In this document: positions 31,947-39,659 of the stretch, in pieces
How the letters are laid out: each line of letters starts with the position of its first letter
Position numbering within the stretch: position 1 is the stretch's first letter
Assembly: GCF_003226535.1 (NCBI RefSeq)
Contig: NZ_QKOB01000003.1
Location: forward strand, 124,001-188,000
DNA from: Meiothermus sp. Pnk-1
GTDB lineage: Bacteria > Deinococcota > Deinococci > Deinococcales > Thermaceae
Direction of reading: 5' to 3'
DNA length: 64,000 nt
Notes under the pieces: model-generated
Databases searched by the model: none
Seen by the model: only the letters and a program-made list of their open reading frames with translations
Told to the model about the DNA's origin: nothing
Translations under genes and position numbers: made by a program

Positions 31947-32452
31947 GGCGTTCCCACCTCTAATCCCAGGTATTCGGCAGCCTGCGCCACTGCCCGCTCG
32001 AGCTCCCTGCTAGCCCGGCGCTGGGGCAGGGCGGCCAGGGTCAGCACCCGCAGCAGTTGCTCGGGCGAGGTACTGGCCTCCAGCAGGGTGGGCTGCTTCA
32101 CCGGGTCCAACCCCTCTCCCGTACCCCGCACGAAGGCCTCGGCCAAGGCCGAGTAGCGCTGGTAGGTGGTCTCGAAGTAGGCAGCCAGGAACAGGATGAT
32201 GCGACGGGCCCGGGCCACCTCCGCGGGTCCGGCTCCCACCAGGTCCACCAGGTGGTAGCGCTGGTCCTCGGGGTCGAAGCCGATCACCTTGAGGTGGGGT
32301 GCGGCCTTCTCACTGGCCAGGGCCACGGCGTCGCGGGCCTTGCGCTCGTCGGTGCCTAGCCGCTGATGGAGCTGCTCGCGGCTGAGCCCTGCATGAGCCT
32401 CGGCCAGGACGCGGTAGACTTGGCGGGCGAGCTCGAGGTCGGTCGCGTTCAT
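31943..32452 (-). CDS. Early phage protein with N-terminal winged helix
   Basis: A 169-residue protein from ATG 32452, overlapping the upstream stop (ATGA). LSREQLHQRLGTDERKARDA looks like a helix-turn-helix; the rest is helical, Ala/Arg-rich. It might regulate transcription or act in replication; no family recognised. Confidence 0.5.
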   Translation of the reverse strand: MNATDLELARQVYRVLAEAHAGLSREQLHQRLGTDERKARDAVALASEKAAPHLKVIGFDPEDQRYHLVDLVGAGPAEVARARRIILFLAAYFETTYQRYSALAEAFVRGTGEGLDPVKQPTLLEASTSPEQLLRVLTLAALPQRRASRELERAVAQAAEYLGLEVGTP

Positions 32453-32748
32453 GCGCCCACCGGCTCCACTTCCACCCGCACGATTACGCGGCGGGACAGA
32501 GCTTGCAGCATGGTCTTCTGGGTGACCTCGAGCCAGCACTTCGCGCTGGGGCTCCAGGTCGCGAACAGCGGGAAGACCTCGCTGTGGTTGTAGCCCGGAA
32601 TAGCCGAAGCCCCCGAGGCCAGGCTCGGGGTTTCGACCAGTCCCAGGTAGCGCACCCGCCAGCCTTCACCATCGGCGAAGTGCACCAGGCATTCCTGGCC
32701 ATCCTGGTTGGCAATGATTTCCAGCGCCTCATCGGGGCTAATCCTCAT
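32449..32748 (-). CDS. Early phage protein, function unknown
   Basis: A 99-residue protein (MRISPDEALEIIANQDGQEC). Compact, mixed alpha/beta; EGWRVRYLGLVETPSLASGA and TMLQALSRRVIVRVEVEPVG. Overlaps the upstream gene by 11 bases. No function seen. Confidence 0.45.
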   Translation of the reverse strand: MRISPDEALEIIANQDGQECLVHFADGEGWRVRYLGLVETPSLASGASAIPGYNHSEVFPLFATWSPSAKCWLEVTQKTMLQALSRRVIVRVEVEPVGA

Positions 32749-32998
32749 GGACGCACCTCCAGCAGGGAATGTCCCACGCTACCCGGCCGGTGCCGCCGCA
32801 GGTCCCGCACGGGGCGGAGCGGGCCAGCCGGGCCAGAAGCTCCCGGACCTCCGCCTCGTCCCGGTAGAGCTCGGCCATGAAGGTGTGGCCGAGTTTTTCG
32901 CAGATAGTAGCCCGGTGGCGCAATTCCTCGGGTCCATGACCCCGCACCTGGGCATGGTGGCGAATACGGTCAAGTGGGCTAATGAACGGGGCGTTCAT
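32738..32998 (-). CDS. Early phage protein with zinc ribbon
   Basis: An 86-residue protein. The C-terminal CGTCGGTGRVAWDIPCWRC is a DnaJ-like zinc-binding pair of CxxC motifs (CxxCxGxG...CxxC). The N-terminal half is helical with several His. Such small zinc proteins in early operons often bind host polymerase or nucleases, but that is not shown here. The 96 bases upstream (32999-33094) hold an open frame without a start codon. Confidence 0.55.
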   Translation of the reverse strand: MNAPFISPLDRIRHHAQVRGHGPEELRHRATICEKLGHTFMAELYRDEAEVRELLARLARSAPCGTCGGTGRVAWDIPCWRCVHED

Positions 32999-33094
32999 AG
33001 CTCCTCCCGCTGGGCCGGCGGCTGAAGGGCCTGCAGGGCCGCGCCGAGTTCCTTGGCGGCCGATTCACGGGCATCCCGCGGGCGGGCGGGGTAG

Positions 33095-33403
33095 TCATCG
33101 GATCTCCACCCCCTTCATGCGGTGCGGGTGACGCAAGACCTCCTTGGCGGTCTCGTCGGAGCCTTTGCCCACCAGCGGAAATAGCTCAAGACTGGCAGCG
33201 TAGGCTGCGGCATGGCGGCGCAGGGTGTATTGGAGTTGCATAGGCTCGATCTGCCGGGTCTCGCCCAGTTCGTCAGCCACCCGCCACAGCTCACGGGCCA
33301 GATCGCGCAGGTTGAACTCCAGGACCTTGTAGCCAGGAACCGTGATGCTGTCGGCAATCTGATCCACGGTCTCCGGGTTATTCAGTTTTTCCATCTCGGC
33401 CAT
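33095..33403 (-). CDS. Early phage protein, function unknown
   Basis: A 102-residue protein; ATG 33403 is chosen because GGAGGTTTCAC precedes it. A longer start at 33481 would overlap the upstream gene and lacks a ribosome site. Helical (VLEFNLRDLARELWRVADEL). Many Mu-like phages have a comparable protein between B and the late region; no function is known to me. Confidence 0.5.
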   Translation of the reverse strand: MAEMEKLNNPETVDQIADSITVPGYKVLEFNLRDLARELWRVADELGETRQIEPMQLQYTLRRHAAAYAASLELFPLVGKGSDETAKEVLRHPHRMKGVEIR

Positions 33404-33470
33404 GTGAAACCTCCGGCCAAACATCAATCTGATGAGCTGAGCCGTGCGGCTCTTGTCGGTACGAAAGCGC

Positions 33471-33899
33471 TTATGCGACATGGGAGCCATGCTTCGCGAC
33501 AAATTCGGCGAGCTGGCGGTCGGAGAAGATCTGTTCCAGTAGCCTGGCGTAGTGGCCCTCGAGGGCCGCCCGTAGGCTCTGGTGCTCACGGCGCAAGGCC
33601 TCGATGTCGGCCTCGGTCTTGTCGATTGCCACCTGCAACTGGCGCAGCCGCTTCTGGTATTCCACGTAGTCGGTGTCCTCGCAGACGGCCAGGAGGAGGT
33701 AATCCTCCTGGGCCGCCGCGCCCTTGATCTGCTGGAACTCCACGCGGGCCCGGGCCCGCACCCGCACCTCAGCCGCGCGGCGCTTGAGGTTGTCCTCGGT
33801 CTCGCGCTTCTCCGCGCGGTGGCGGGTCAGGGTGCGCTCGAGCCTGTAGATCTCCTCCGGGATCGCCAGTACCCGGGCGATCTGTTCGTTGAGCGTCAC
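33471..33899 (-). CDS. Early coiled-coil phage protein (Gam-like position)
   Basis: A 142-residue protein, almost entirely coiled coil (EEIYRLERTLTRHRAEKRET; LRQLQVAIDKTEADIEALRR). GTGA overlap with the upstream gene. Place and coil content are reminiscent of Mu Gam, the DNA-end-binding host-nuclease inhibitor, but the sequence similarity is not clear enough to assign it. Confidence 0.5.
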   Translation of the reverse strand: MTLNEQIARVLAIPEEIYRLERTLTRHRAEKRETEDNLKRRAAEVRVRARARVEFQQIKGAAAQEDYLLLAVCEDTDYVEYQKRLRQLQVAIDKTEADIEALRREHQSLRAALEGHYARLLEQIFSDRQLAEFVAKHGSHVA

Positions 33900-34267
33900 G
33901 GCGTACCTCCCCTGCGGAGGCGCAGCTCCGCGGCCGTCATCCGGTCGAGCGCCTCGCCTGATTCGACGGGCTGCAAAAGCACCCGCCGGATCACCTGTCC
34001 GTACTTGCCCCGATGGGTCTGGATGCGGGTCTCGACCCGGATGACCGCCACGGTGACAATCCGTCCCATGTCGCCGCTGCCGGGGTCGAGGTTCTCGAGC
34101 TCGAACACCTCCCCCTCACGGATCCAGTCCAGGTCCGCCCGCAGGTAGTTGAGCGGCTCTCGGGGCCAATCCCCGTTCTCGTCGGTCAGGTACAGGACGG
34201 TCGCGGCATCCTCATGCAGCGGGATGCGCTCCGAACCCACCTGGGCAAATCGGCGTTTTTTTCCCAT
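33896..34267 (-). CDS. Early phage protein, function unknown
   Basis: A 123-residue protein from ATG 34267 (MGKKRRFAQVGSERIPLHED). Mixed alpha/beta with a long strand run (GRIVTVAVIRVETRIQTHRG). Its start overlaps the stop of a 23-codon membrane peptide (TGATG). No family recognised. Confidence 0.45.
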   Translation of the reverse strand: MGKKRRFAQVGSERIPLHEDAATVLYLTDENGDWPREPLNYLRADLDWIREGEVFELENLDPGSGDMGRIVTVAVIRVETRIQTHRGKYGQVIRRVLLQPVESGEALDRMTAAELRLRRGGTP

Positions 34268-34338
34268 CACAACCCCAGCACCAAAACCAGCACGGCATAG
34301 AAGCCGATGATGAAGGCCAAGCCACGCGCCCTATCCAT
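34267..34338 (-). CDS. 23-residue membrane microprotein
   Basis: ATG 34338 to TGA 34267-34269 encodes MDRARGLAFIIGFYAVLVLV and LGL: two positive charges, then one membrane helix. GGGGGGAGAG lies 4 bases before the ATG. The start falls 8 bases inside the upstream gene and the stop overlaps the next start (TGATG), so it fits the coupled operon exactly. Confidence 0.55.
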   Translation of the reverse strand: MDRARGLAFIIGFYAVLVLVLGL

Positions 34339-34561
34339 CGCTCTCCCCCCTTGCGAACCCCTCCCATGCCCCCAGCGCCCGGCGGACCGGGTCCCACGCC
34401 GCTACGACCAGCTCGGGGTCGTGGTAGTAGGCGCGGGCCCCGGTGAGGGCGGCCAGGCGCCGGGCCTGGCCCTGGTCGCCCACCGCCGGCCAGTTGACGT
34501 AGAGCGTGCCGGAGGGGGCCAGCACTGCGGCCCTCCCTCCGGGTAGCAGCAGGGCTGTCAC
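34331..34561 (-). CDS. Early phage protein after the MuB-like gene
   Basis: A 76-residue protein from GTG 34561, overlapping the ATPase stop (GTGA). Short alpha/beta protein (AAVLAPSGTLYVNWPAVGDQ; ALTGARAYYHDPELVVAAWD). Function unknown. Confidence 0.45.
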   Translation of the reverse strand: MTALLLPGGRAAVLAPSGTLYVNWPAVGDQGQARRLAALTGARAYYHDPELVVAAWDPVRRALGAWEGFARGESDG

Positions 34562-35409
34562 GTGCGGCCCCCGCTGAGGTTGATGCGTTGGGCCGCTGTG
34601 AGCACGTGGCGCGGAGCGAAATTCTCCCGGCTCAGGCCCCTCTCGCGGTTTTTCGAGATGGCCCGGTCGATCTGGCGCACCAGCCGCAGCACGTCACGCA
34701 TGACACCGCCGGTAAGCTCGTGCATCTTTCTGATGACCTCGGGCTTAAACCCGGCCATTTGCGGCATGCTCAGCAGCTCCTCGAGCTCCACCGGTTTGGC
34801 CTCCGCCACTACGCCGATGCGGCTCTCGATGTCGCGCCAGCGGCGCAGTAGCCGGGCGTAGTCCTCGGTGCAGACCAGGATGAAGGTGCTCCCCGACTCG
34901 TCGGCGAGGTATTTGAGCACCTCTAGGCTCTCCCGCGGCATCCGCTGGGCCTCGTCAATCACGGCCACGATGGGTCGCTTCATGAGCTGCTGGTGGATGA
35001 TCCCGATCAGCGTCCGGAAGTTAGCCACCTTAGTGATGAAGAGGTTGGTGGCCAGCTCATCCAACAGGGCCTGGGGACCGAAGTCGGGCGGCGCGTGAAT
35101 GTAGGCGGTATTGAGGTCGGGTTTGTCCTCCCTCAGTTTCTGGATGAAGCGGCGGCTCGTGATGGTTTTGGAGCAGCCTGCGGGCCCGGTCACCAGCGCA
35201 AAGGGAAACTGGTCCTCTACGGCGTCACGCAAGCGCCCGGCAATGATCGCCGTGGCCTTGGTCTGCACGTAGCCCTGGGTGGGGTCCTCGAGGGAGAAGC
35301 CGAGCTCCTCGCTGAGCGCCTCATCGATGAACCGGGAGAGCTCCTCAGGGTCCTTGAACAACAGCTGCACCGGAGTCTCGGTCTGTCGTGTATCCTTGTC
35401 CTGATCCAT
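34558..35409 (-). CDS. Transposition AAA+ ATPase, MuB/TnsC-like
   Basis: A 283-residue protein from ATG 35409 with AAGGAGACTGT upstream. Walker A VTGPAGCSKT near residue 75, Walker B IVAVIDEAQRMPRE near 145, sensor region FILVCTEDYARLLRRW, and a helical lid ending LRLVRQIDRAISKNRERGLS. In Mu the partner ATPase coats target DNA and activates the transposase. It directly follows the transposase gene, as in Mu and Tn7-like elements. Confidence 0.9.
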   Translation of the reverse strand: MDQDKDTRQTETPVQLLFKDPEELSRFIDEALSEELGFSLEDPTQGYVQTKATAIIAGRLRDAVEDQFPFALVTGPAGCSKTITSRRFIQKLREDKPDLNTAYIHAPPDFGPQALLDELATNLFITKVANFRTLIGIIHQQLMKRPIVAVIDEAQRMPRESLEVLKYLADESGSTFILVCTEDYARLLRRWRDIESRIGVVAEAKPVELEELLSMPQMAGFKPEVIRKMHELTGGVMRDVLRLVRQIDRAISKNRERGLSRENFAPRHVLTAAQRINLSGGRT

Positions 35410-35456
35410 ACAGTCTCCTTGACGTGGATTGCCTCTCGGTCTGCCTCCGGCAAGAG

Positions 35457-37502
35457 CTACAGACCGTTGGGGCTTAACGGGTCGTTGCCGAGGTCGTACT
35501 CCTCGTCGAGCACGAATCCCTCGGCCAGGAAATCCTCGAGTGCGCTCTGCATCTCGGCGCGGCTCTGCGCCTCGGGGTCGGCCTCGAGCCGGGCCTCCGG
35601 GGCGGCGAGATGGAAGGTCTGGGGTTCGGGTTTGGCGGCCAGGCGCTCGAGCACCCGGTCGTGCCGGTAGGTCGGGTCGGTGAACTGCCGCCGCACCTCC
35701 TCGGCGGCCTCGAGGATGCTCTTGACCTGGGCTCGGATCCGGCGCCGCATCTCCCGCGCCTCGTCGCTGCCCGCGGCGAAGTCCATCGGAACCAGGGGGC
35801 CCAACACCTGCAGCCGGTCGCCCACCGGCAGCGCGACCACCAGATTCTGGGCGGGCATCAGGTCGTTGACCAACAGCACCACCTCGTCCCCCTGGTGGGC
35901 GATGAGGCTGCCGTCGGCCAGGCCCCAGGTGCGGCCCTCGTAAACCACGGTGCCGTTGCCGCGCACCTTGCGGCGCTCCTGGCGGGAGAACACCAGGCTC
36001 AGGTCGCCGAAGTTGAAGCGGGCCCGGCTCGCAGGCGGCGCGGTCTCGAGGAACAGCTCCTGGTATGATTTGCCGCCCTTGCGGATCTCGCGGTGGTAAT
36101 CCATCGTGAGCCATAGCAGGGCGGCGTTCTTGAACTCCTCTTCGGTGAGGAGTCGATCATTGGTATCGCGGGGATCTGGCCCCCCTTCGGCAATCCAGCG
36201 GCGGGTGTTGTGCAGCAGCCGGGCGATCTGCTGGTGGTCGCGCTCGGTGGTGTCCGGGCCGGCGTAGCCCGGAAGACCGCGCTCAAACGTGTTGTGGAAG
36301 ACCCCGAAAAACCGCTCGATATTGCCGCGGCTGTGGCTGACGCGGGGCAGGGAGTGCTCGAGGCGAATGCCCAGGGTGCGGGCGATCTGCGCCGACTTCT
36401 CCGAGCGGTAAACCTTGCTGTTATCCCAATAGATGACTTCGGGCCGGCCCCAGATGGGCCAGAGCTGGGCCCAGCGGTCGGGCTTCTCCAGCAGGCCGAG
36501 CATCAGCATCCGGTCAGTGGGAGCCTGCCCCTCCTCCCGGCTGAAGACGAAGGCCGGGACCGCGCCGCTGAACACGTCGATCGCGGCGTGGATGCGTAGC
36601 CTCAAAATCTTGTCGCTGTAGGGGTCGTACACGAAGGTGTCGCAGCGGGTCATGTCGACCATCCATAGCTCGTTGGCTCGCTCGGCCAGCACCTCCCCCA
36701 CCCACACCCGGCCAAACTCCTTTTTGCCCCGGTCGTCCATCAGCGCCACCCGGAACGCCGGGATGCGCTCCATCTGCCGCCGGACGCGCTGGATGGTGCC
36801 GGGGCTGAGGGTGTTGGTGGCGCGGGCCCGGGGATAGGGCTTGTATCGCAGGAGGGCCGGGTCGTTGAGTTCGATGATGCGGCGTATCCGCCGGGCGCTG
36901 TAGCGCGGGTGCATGATCCAGAGGGTCATCACCAGCCGCAGCAGTTCCTCCGGCAGGCGGGGAACCCCGCTATCGGTGCGGCGCTTGCGGGCCAGGCCGC
37001 TCTCCGGGTCACGGGCCTGGGCCAGCTTGCCCAGCAGGCGCCAGATGTGACGCTCGGATACCCCCCTACGGGCAGCCTCCTCGCGCACGCGCTGGGCGCG
37101 GGCCCCGTAGCCGAGTTGCTGCAGTTCGGCGTGCAGGGGCTGGAGCCACTCGAGCATCTGCTGAGCCCGCTGGCGCTGGTGTGTGGGGATGGCCTCGGGG
37201 TTGCGGAGGCTAAGCACGGTCGGCGCGAGGCCCGGGGTGACTTGGGCACCCCGCGAAGAGCCCCCCTCCTCGTCTGTCGGGTTGAATAAATGTCCCCACC
37301 GGTGCTCAGCTTGAACATCCTTGTCCAGGGCTCGAGCCAGGCTATCCAGGTCCACCACCCAGTACTTCGCCGCTCTCCCCTGGGGACGCACTTTCCGACG
37401 CTCCTCCCAAATCACACCGGGAACGCCCCTATAGCGCCGAATGGTTTTATCGGAAACCCCAAGCAGCCTCGCTGCTTCCACGACCGTAACGAATTGGGTC
37501 AT
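35457..37502 (-). CDS. DDE transposase, MuA-like
   Basis: A 681-residue protein. N-terminus: helix-turn-helix (VVEAARLLGVSDKTIRRYRG), then two more DNA-binding segments (about 120-250). Catalytic rve domain: Asp283 in LWMVDMTRCD, Asp360 in EVIYWDNSKV and Glu396 in SRGNIERFFG, a DD35E spacing. A beta-barrel and basic tail follow (about 500-640), as in MuA. It should cut and join the prophage ends with 5-bp duplication, which matches CATAC. Its start overlaps the Cro-like stop (ATGA). Confidence 0.95.
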   Translation of the reverse strand: MTQFVTVVEAARLLGVSDKTIRRYRGVPGVIWEERRKVRPQGRAAKYWVVDLDSLARALDKDVQAEHRWGHLFNPTDEEGGSSRGAQVTPGLAPTVLSLRNPEAIPTHQRQRAQQMLEWLQPLHAELQQLGYGARAQRVREEAARRGVSERHIWRLLGKLAQARDPESGLARKRRTDSGVPRLPEELLRLVMTLWIMHPRYSARRIRRIIELNDPALLRYKPYPRARATNTLSPGTIQRVRRQMERIPAFRVALMDDRGKKEFGRVWVGEVLAERANELWMVDMTRCDTFVYDPYSDKILRLRIHAAIDVFSGAVPAFVFSREEGQAPTDRMLMLGLLEKPDRWAQLWPIWGRPEVIYWDNSKVYRSEKSAQIARTLGIRLEHSLPRVSHSRGNIERFFGVFHNTFERGLPGYAGPDTTERDHQQIARLLHNTRRWIAEGGPDPRDTNDRLLTEEEFKNAALLWLTMDYHREIRKGGKSYQELFLETAPPASRARFNFGDLSLVFSRQERRKVRGNGTVVYEGRTWGLADGSLIAHQGDEVVLLVNDLMPAQNLVVALPVGDRLQVLGPLVPMDFAAGSDEAREMRRRIRAQVKSILEAAEEVRRQFTDPTYRHDRVLERLAAKPEPQTFHLAAPEARLEADPEAQSRAEMQSALEDFLAEGFVLDEEYDLGNDPLSPNGL

Positions 37503-37744
37503 TCCTCACCTCGCGATGTAGGCTGCATATGTTGAGGTTCGGAGGAAAAAAAACGGAGATCGAGGCCGTAGATGTCGGCCAACTTTTGGATTGTCATCAG
37601 CGTTGGGCGCTTCCCCCGCGAGCCGCTGAGGATGGCGTATACCGTCGAGCGGGCCAGCCCCGTCCTCCTCGCCACATCGCTGGGCGTGTCCCCATGCTCG
37701 AGCATTGCCTGCCGCAATTTCTGCCCCAGTGCCATGAACGTCAT
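37499..37744 (-). CDS. Cro/Ner-like Xre-family repressor
   Basis: An 81-residue protein: LGQKLRQAMLEHGDTPSDVA and RRTGLARSTVYAILSGSRGK form a standard Xre helix-turn-helix. It is the first gene of the leftward early operon and divergent from the LexA-like repressor. GTGAGG precedes the ATG. Its likely job is to turn down the lysogeny repressor and its own operon. Confidence 0.85.
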   Translation of the reverse strand: MTFMALGQKLRQAMLEHGDTPSDVARRTGLARSTVYAILSGSRGKRPTLMTIQKLADIYGLDLRFFSSEPQHMQPTSRGEE

Positions 37745-37753
37745 GCCTCACTT

Positions 37754-37808
37754 GTCCACATATGTAGACGCTGTTACCATGCTAGTCGTGTAGTCCACAT
37801 GTGTCAAC
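37754..37808. promoter_or_regulatory. Lysis-lysogeny switch: two operators and early promoter
   Basis: Two related palindromes lie in the divergent region: GTCCACATATGTAGAC (37754-37769) and GTCCACATGTGTCAAC (37793-37808), centres 39 bases apart, consensus GTNNACATNTGTNNAC. The leftward early promoter is TTGACA (37802-37807, minus) - 17 - TAGCAT (37779-37784); its -35 lies inside the second operator. A weaker rightward pair (TTGTCC, 16, TACCAT ending 37780) may serve the repressor. Confidence 0.75.
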
Positions 37809-37828
37809 ACTCTGCGGAGCAAAATCCT

Positions 37829-38509
37829 ATGAGTCGAAAGTTGCCGTTGGAGGGCCCGTTTAATGATTGGATTGCGGAGCGGATGGATGAGCTAGGCATT
37901 CAATCCGTTGAGGAGTTCGCTCGGTACGCGAAAATTGGCCGAGCCACCATGCACAACGTTATCCGGGGCCGGGTTTCGCCCAAGGGTACCTGGGTCAAAC
38001 CCTCCATCGAGACCCTCGAGCTGCTGGCGATCGCCCTGAACCGGCCGATCCAGGATCTCATATTTCGGCTCATGCCCAACGCTCCCGGCAGCGAGCTGAT
38101 GACCACGCGCGCGCAAGTCCGGGTGCCGGTCGTGGGAGTAGTCGGAGCGGGTCCTGGTCAGGACATCGAGGTTGACGACGGGTATATCTTCGTCGAGTCC
38201 GCATTTGCGCGGGGGAAACGGCTGGCGGCCTACCGGGTCTACGGGGATAGCATGTGCGCCGGCCGCCGGCCGATCTGCGACGGAGACATCATCGTCGCCA
38301 ACCTGAACGACAAGGGTGACTCCGGCTCAGTGGTGGTGGCCCGCCTGGTCGACGGCACCACGGTGTGCAAAGCGCTGAAGGTCGACAGGTTCGGGGCCCA
38401 CCTGATGAGCCTCAACCCGATGTACACCAACAGCACCCCGCCGATGATCCCCGCCAGCGAGGTTGCCGAGATCGTCGGAAAAGTCATCATGGTCCAGGGA
38501 CAGCTCTGA
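37829..38509 (+). CDS. LexA/CI-type phage repressor with S24 peptidase domain
   Basis: A 226-residue protein from ATG 37829 (GGAG ten bases upstream). Residues 1-80 hold an Xre helix-turn-helix (SVEEFARYAKIGRATMHNVI). The C-terminal S24 domain has the catalytic Ser in VYGDSM and Lys in TVCKALKVD. VVGVVGAGPG is a plausible self-cleavage region. Such repressors cut themselves on RecA activation, so the prophage should be SOS-inducible. Confidence 0.9.
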   Translation: MSRKLPLEGPFNDWIAERMDELGIQSVEEFARYAKIGRATMHNVIRGRVSPKGTWVKPSIETLELLAIALNRPIQDLIFRLMPNAPGSELMTTRAQVRVPVVGVVGAGPGQDIEVDDGYIFVESAFARGKRLAAYRVYGDSMCAGRRPICDGDIIVANLNDKGDSGSVVVARLVDGTTVCKALKVDRFGAHLMSLNPMYTNSTPPMIPASEVAEIVGKVIMVQGQL

Positions 38510-38538
38510 CGCCCTGGTCCCCCTGAGGAGGCTGGAGG

Positions 38539-38562
38539 TTCCTCGAGTCCCTGCTCGAGGAA
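38539..38562 (+). repeat. Hairpin after the repressor gene
   Basis: TTCCTCGAG and CTCGAGGAA form a perfect 9-bp stem with loop TCCCTG, 30 bases after the repressor stop. No T-run; possible transcript end. Confidence 0.5.
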
Positions 38563-38618
38563 ATGCCTGCGTAGCCCATCAGCACGAAATCTGAACCAGA
38601 GGCAGATGCGAACTGTTC

Positions 38619-38624
38619 TATAGT
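38619..38624 (+). promoter_or_regulatory. -10 box of a leaderless prophage gene
   Basis: TATAGT ends 6 bases before ATG 38631, the same leaderless geometry as purH in this window. No good -35 is visible. It would give the next gene its own promoter in the lysogen. Confidence 0.5.
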
Positions 38625-38630
38625 GGGTAC

Positions 38631-39200
38631 ATGCGAAACGTGGTCTTGCTGGGGTTCCTGGTGCTCGGGGGCCTGGTCCTCGGAAAGCCTATTAGCGACA
38701 AGCAGCTCGTCACAAGGTTGGTGCAGGCGGGGCGGGTCGTCCGCTTCGAGCACGTGCGCCTCGGTGCGCCGCTGGCCGGGCACAGCCTCGAGCGCAAGTA
38801 CCGCCTGCAGGTCAGAGACCCCAACGACCAGGTGGTTATGGTCGAATGGTTCTTGGCAGTGGCGAAGGGCACCACGCATGTCTTCAAGTCCGGAGTCACA
38901 CTTCCCCAGGGCTCGGACATCGGGAACAGCGGATTCGCCCTGGGCCTGGTGGTCGGCATCGTTCTGCAGAGCTGTCTCGGGGCGTCACCCGCTGTGGCAT
39001 CCGAGATCGAGGGCTGGTTCGTCAGCCGAATGGAGGTGCTGCTGGAGCGCGGCCGGGGGCAGTACGAAAAAGCCTTCGGCCCGATTTACATGGCCTTCAT
39101 TGGCAACGCGTCGTTCGGCATCGGCGAGCTCACCATCGCGATCAGCCGGGCGGGAAAGCCGGGCACCGGGTGGAACTCGTACTGCACCATCGCCCCTTGA
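38631..39200 (+). CDS. Secreted prophage protein, moron candidate
   Basis: A 189-residue protein with a signal peptide (VVLLGFLVLGGLVLGKP). The middle contains LERKYRLQVRDPNDQVVMVE and a hydrophobic Gly-rich stretch (SGFALGLVVGIVLQSCLG). No family recognised. It sits between the repressor and the late operon, has its own -10 box, and is not a position for structural genes, so a lysogenic conversion or superinfection role is possible. Confidence 0.6.
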   Translation: MRNVVLLGFLVLGGLVLGKPISDKQLVTRLVQAGRVVRFEHVRLGAPLAGHSLERKYRLQVRDPNDQVVMVEWFLAVAKGTTHVFKSGVTLPQGSDIGNSGFALGLVVGIVLQSCLGASPAVASEIEGWFVSRMEVLLERGRGQYEKAFGPIYMAFIGNASFGIGELTIAISRAGKPGTGWNSYCTIAP

Positions 39201-39232
39201 GGGACGTCGCCACGCTGAGGGTGTACACTCAG

Positions 39233-39306
39233 CCCAGCGTTGCGTGGTAAACTCTCCATAACCTAGCCAGAGGACCCCCGGGGAACCCCCCTGGGGGTCC
39301 GGCTTT
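39233..39306 (+). promoter_or_regulatory. Late leader cassette 4 (right arm)
   Basis: CCCAGCG (39233-39239), 8 bases, TAAACT (39248-39253), CTCCATA, ACCTAGC (39261-39267), then an 8-bp hairpin GGACCCCC/GGGGGTCC (39272-39300) and GGCTTTT. TAAACT to the GTG at 39324 is 71 bases. Same order and spacing as the three left-arm cassettes, but with a different hairpin sequence. Confidence 0.7.
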
Positions 39307-39323
39307 TGGTCAGAGGAGGGCGT

Positions 39324-39659
39324 GTGAAGCGAACCGCAACGATCATCCTGGCGCTGGCGTGTGCGTTGGTGCTGGCCCAGGGCCAAAACCACACCGGCCC
39401 TGCGTCGGCAGACCCCTGCCTGGTGTGGGGGCCGTTGATCTCGTTCTTCGTCCAGCTCGTCAAGGGTTGGATCTCCTGGGTCAGGGAGAGGCCGCAGGTG
39501 GTGGCGGGTATTTTCAGCGCGATCGCCACCGTGGTGAGCTCGCTGGGCGGCAGCGCCGACATCGTGGCGGTGTTGATCTGCTTTGCCACCACTCTTGGGC
39601 TCAGCGTCGGCACCTACGAGGTGCTCATCAAGCGCTTCGCCAGGCGGCCCGCTGCTTGA
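39324..39659 (+). CDS. Small membrane protein, holin candidate
   Basis: A 111-residue protein from GTG 39324, with GAGGAGGG just upstream. A signal-like helix (ATIILALACALVLAQ) and one or two more hydrophobic helices (PLISFFVQLVKGWISWV; VAVLICFATTLGLSVG). First gene of the right late arm. Holin is inferred from topology and place. Confidence 0.5.
   Translation: MKRTATIILALACALVLAQGQNHTGPASADPCLVWGPLISFFVQLVKGWISWVRERPQVVAGIFSAIATVVSSLGGSADIVAVLICFATTLGLSVGTYEVLIKRFARRPAA

Noticed and set aside
32999-33094. Extra small phage gene between 32,998 and 33,095
   Set aside because: A 39-codon open frame of protein-like composition ends in an ATGA overlap, but it has no start codon after the preceding in-frame stop and no convincing shift site.
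33471-33899. Firm call as Mu Gam
   Set aside because: Position and coiled coil fit, but no diagnostic Gam residues are visible by eye.
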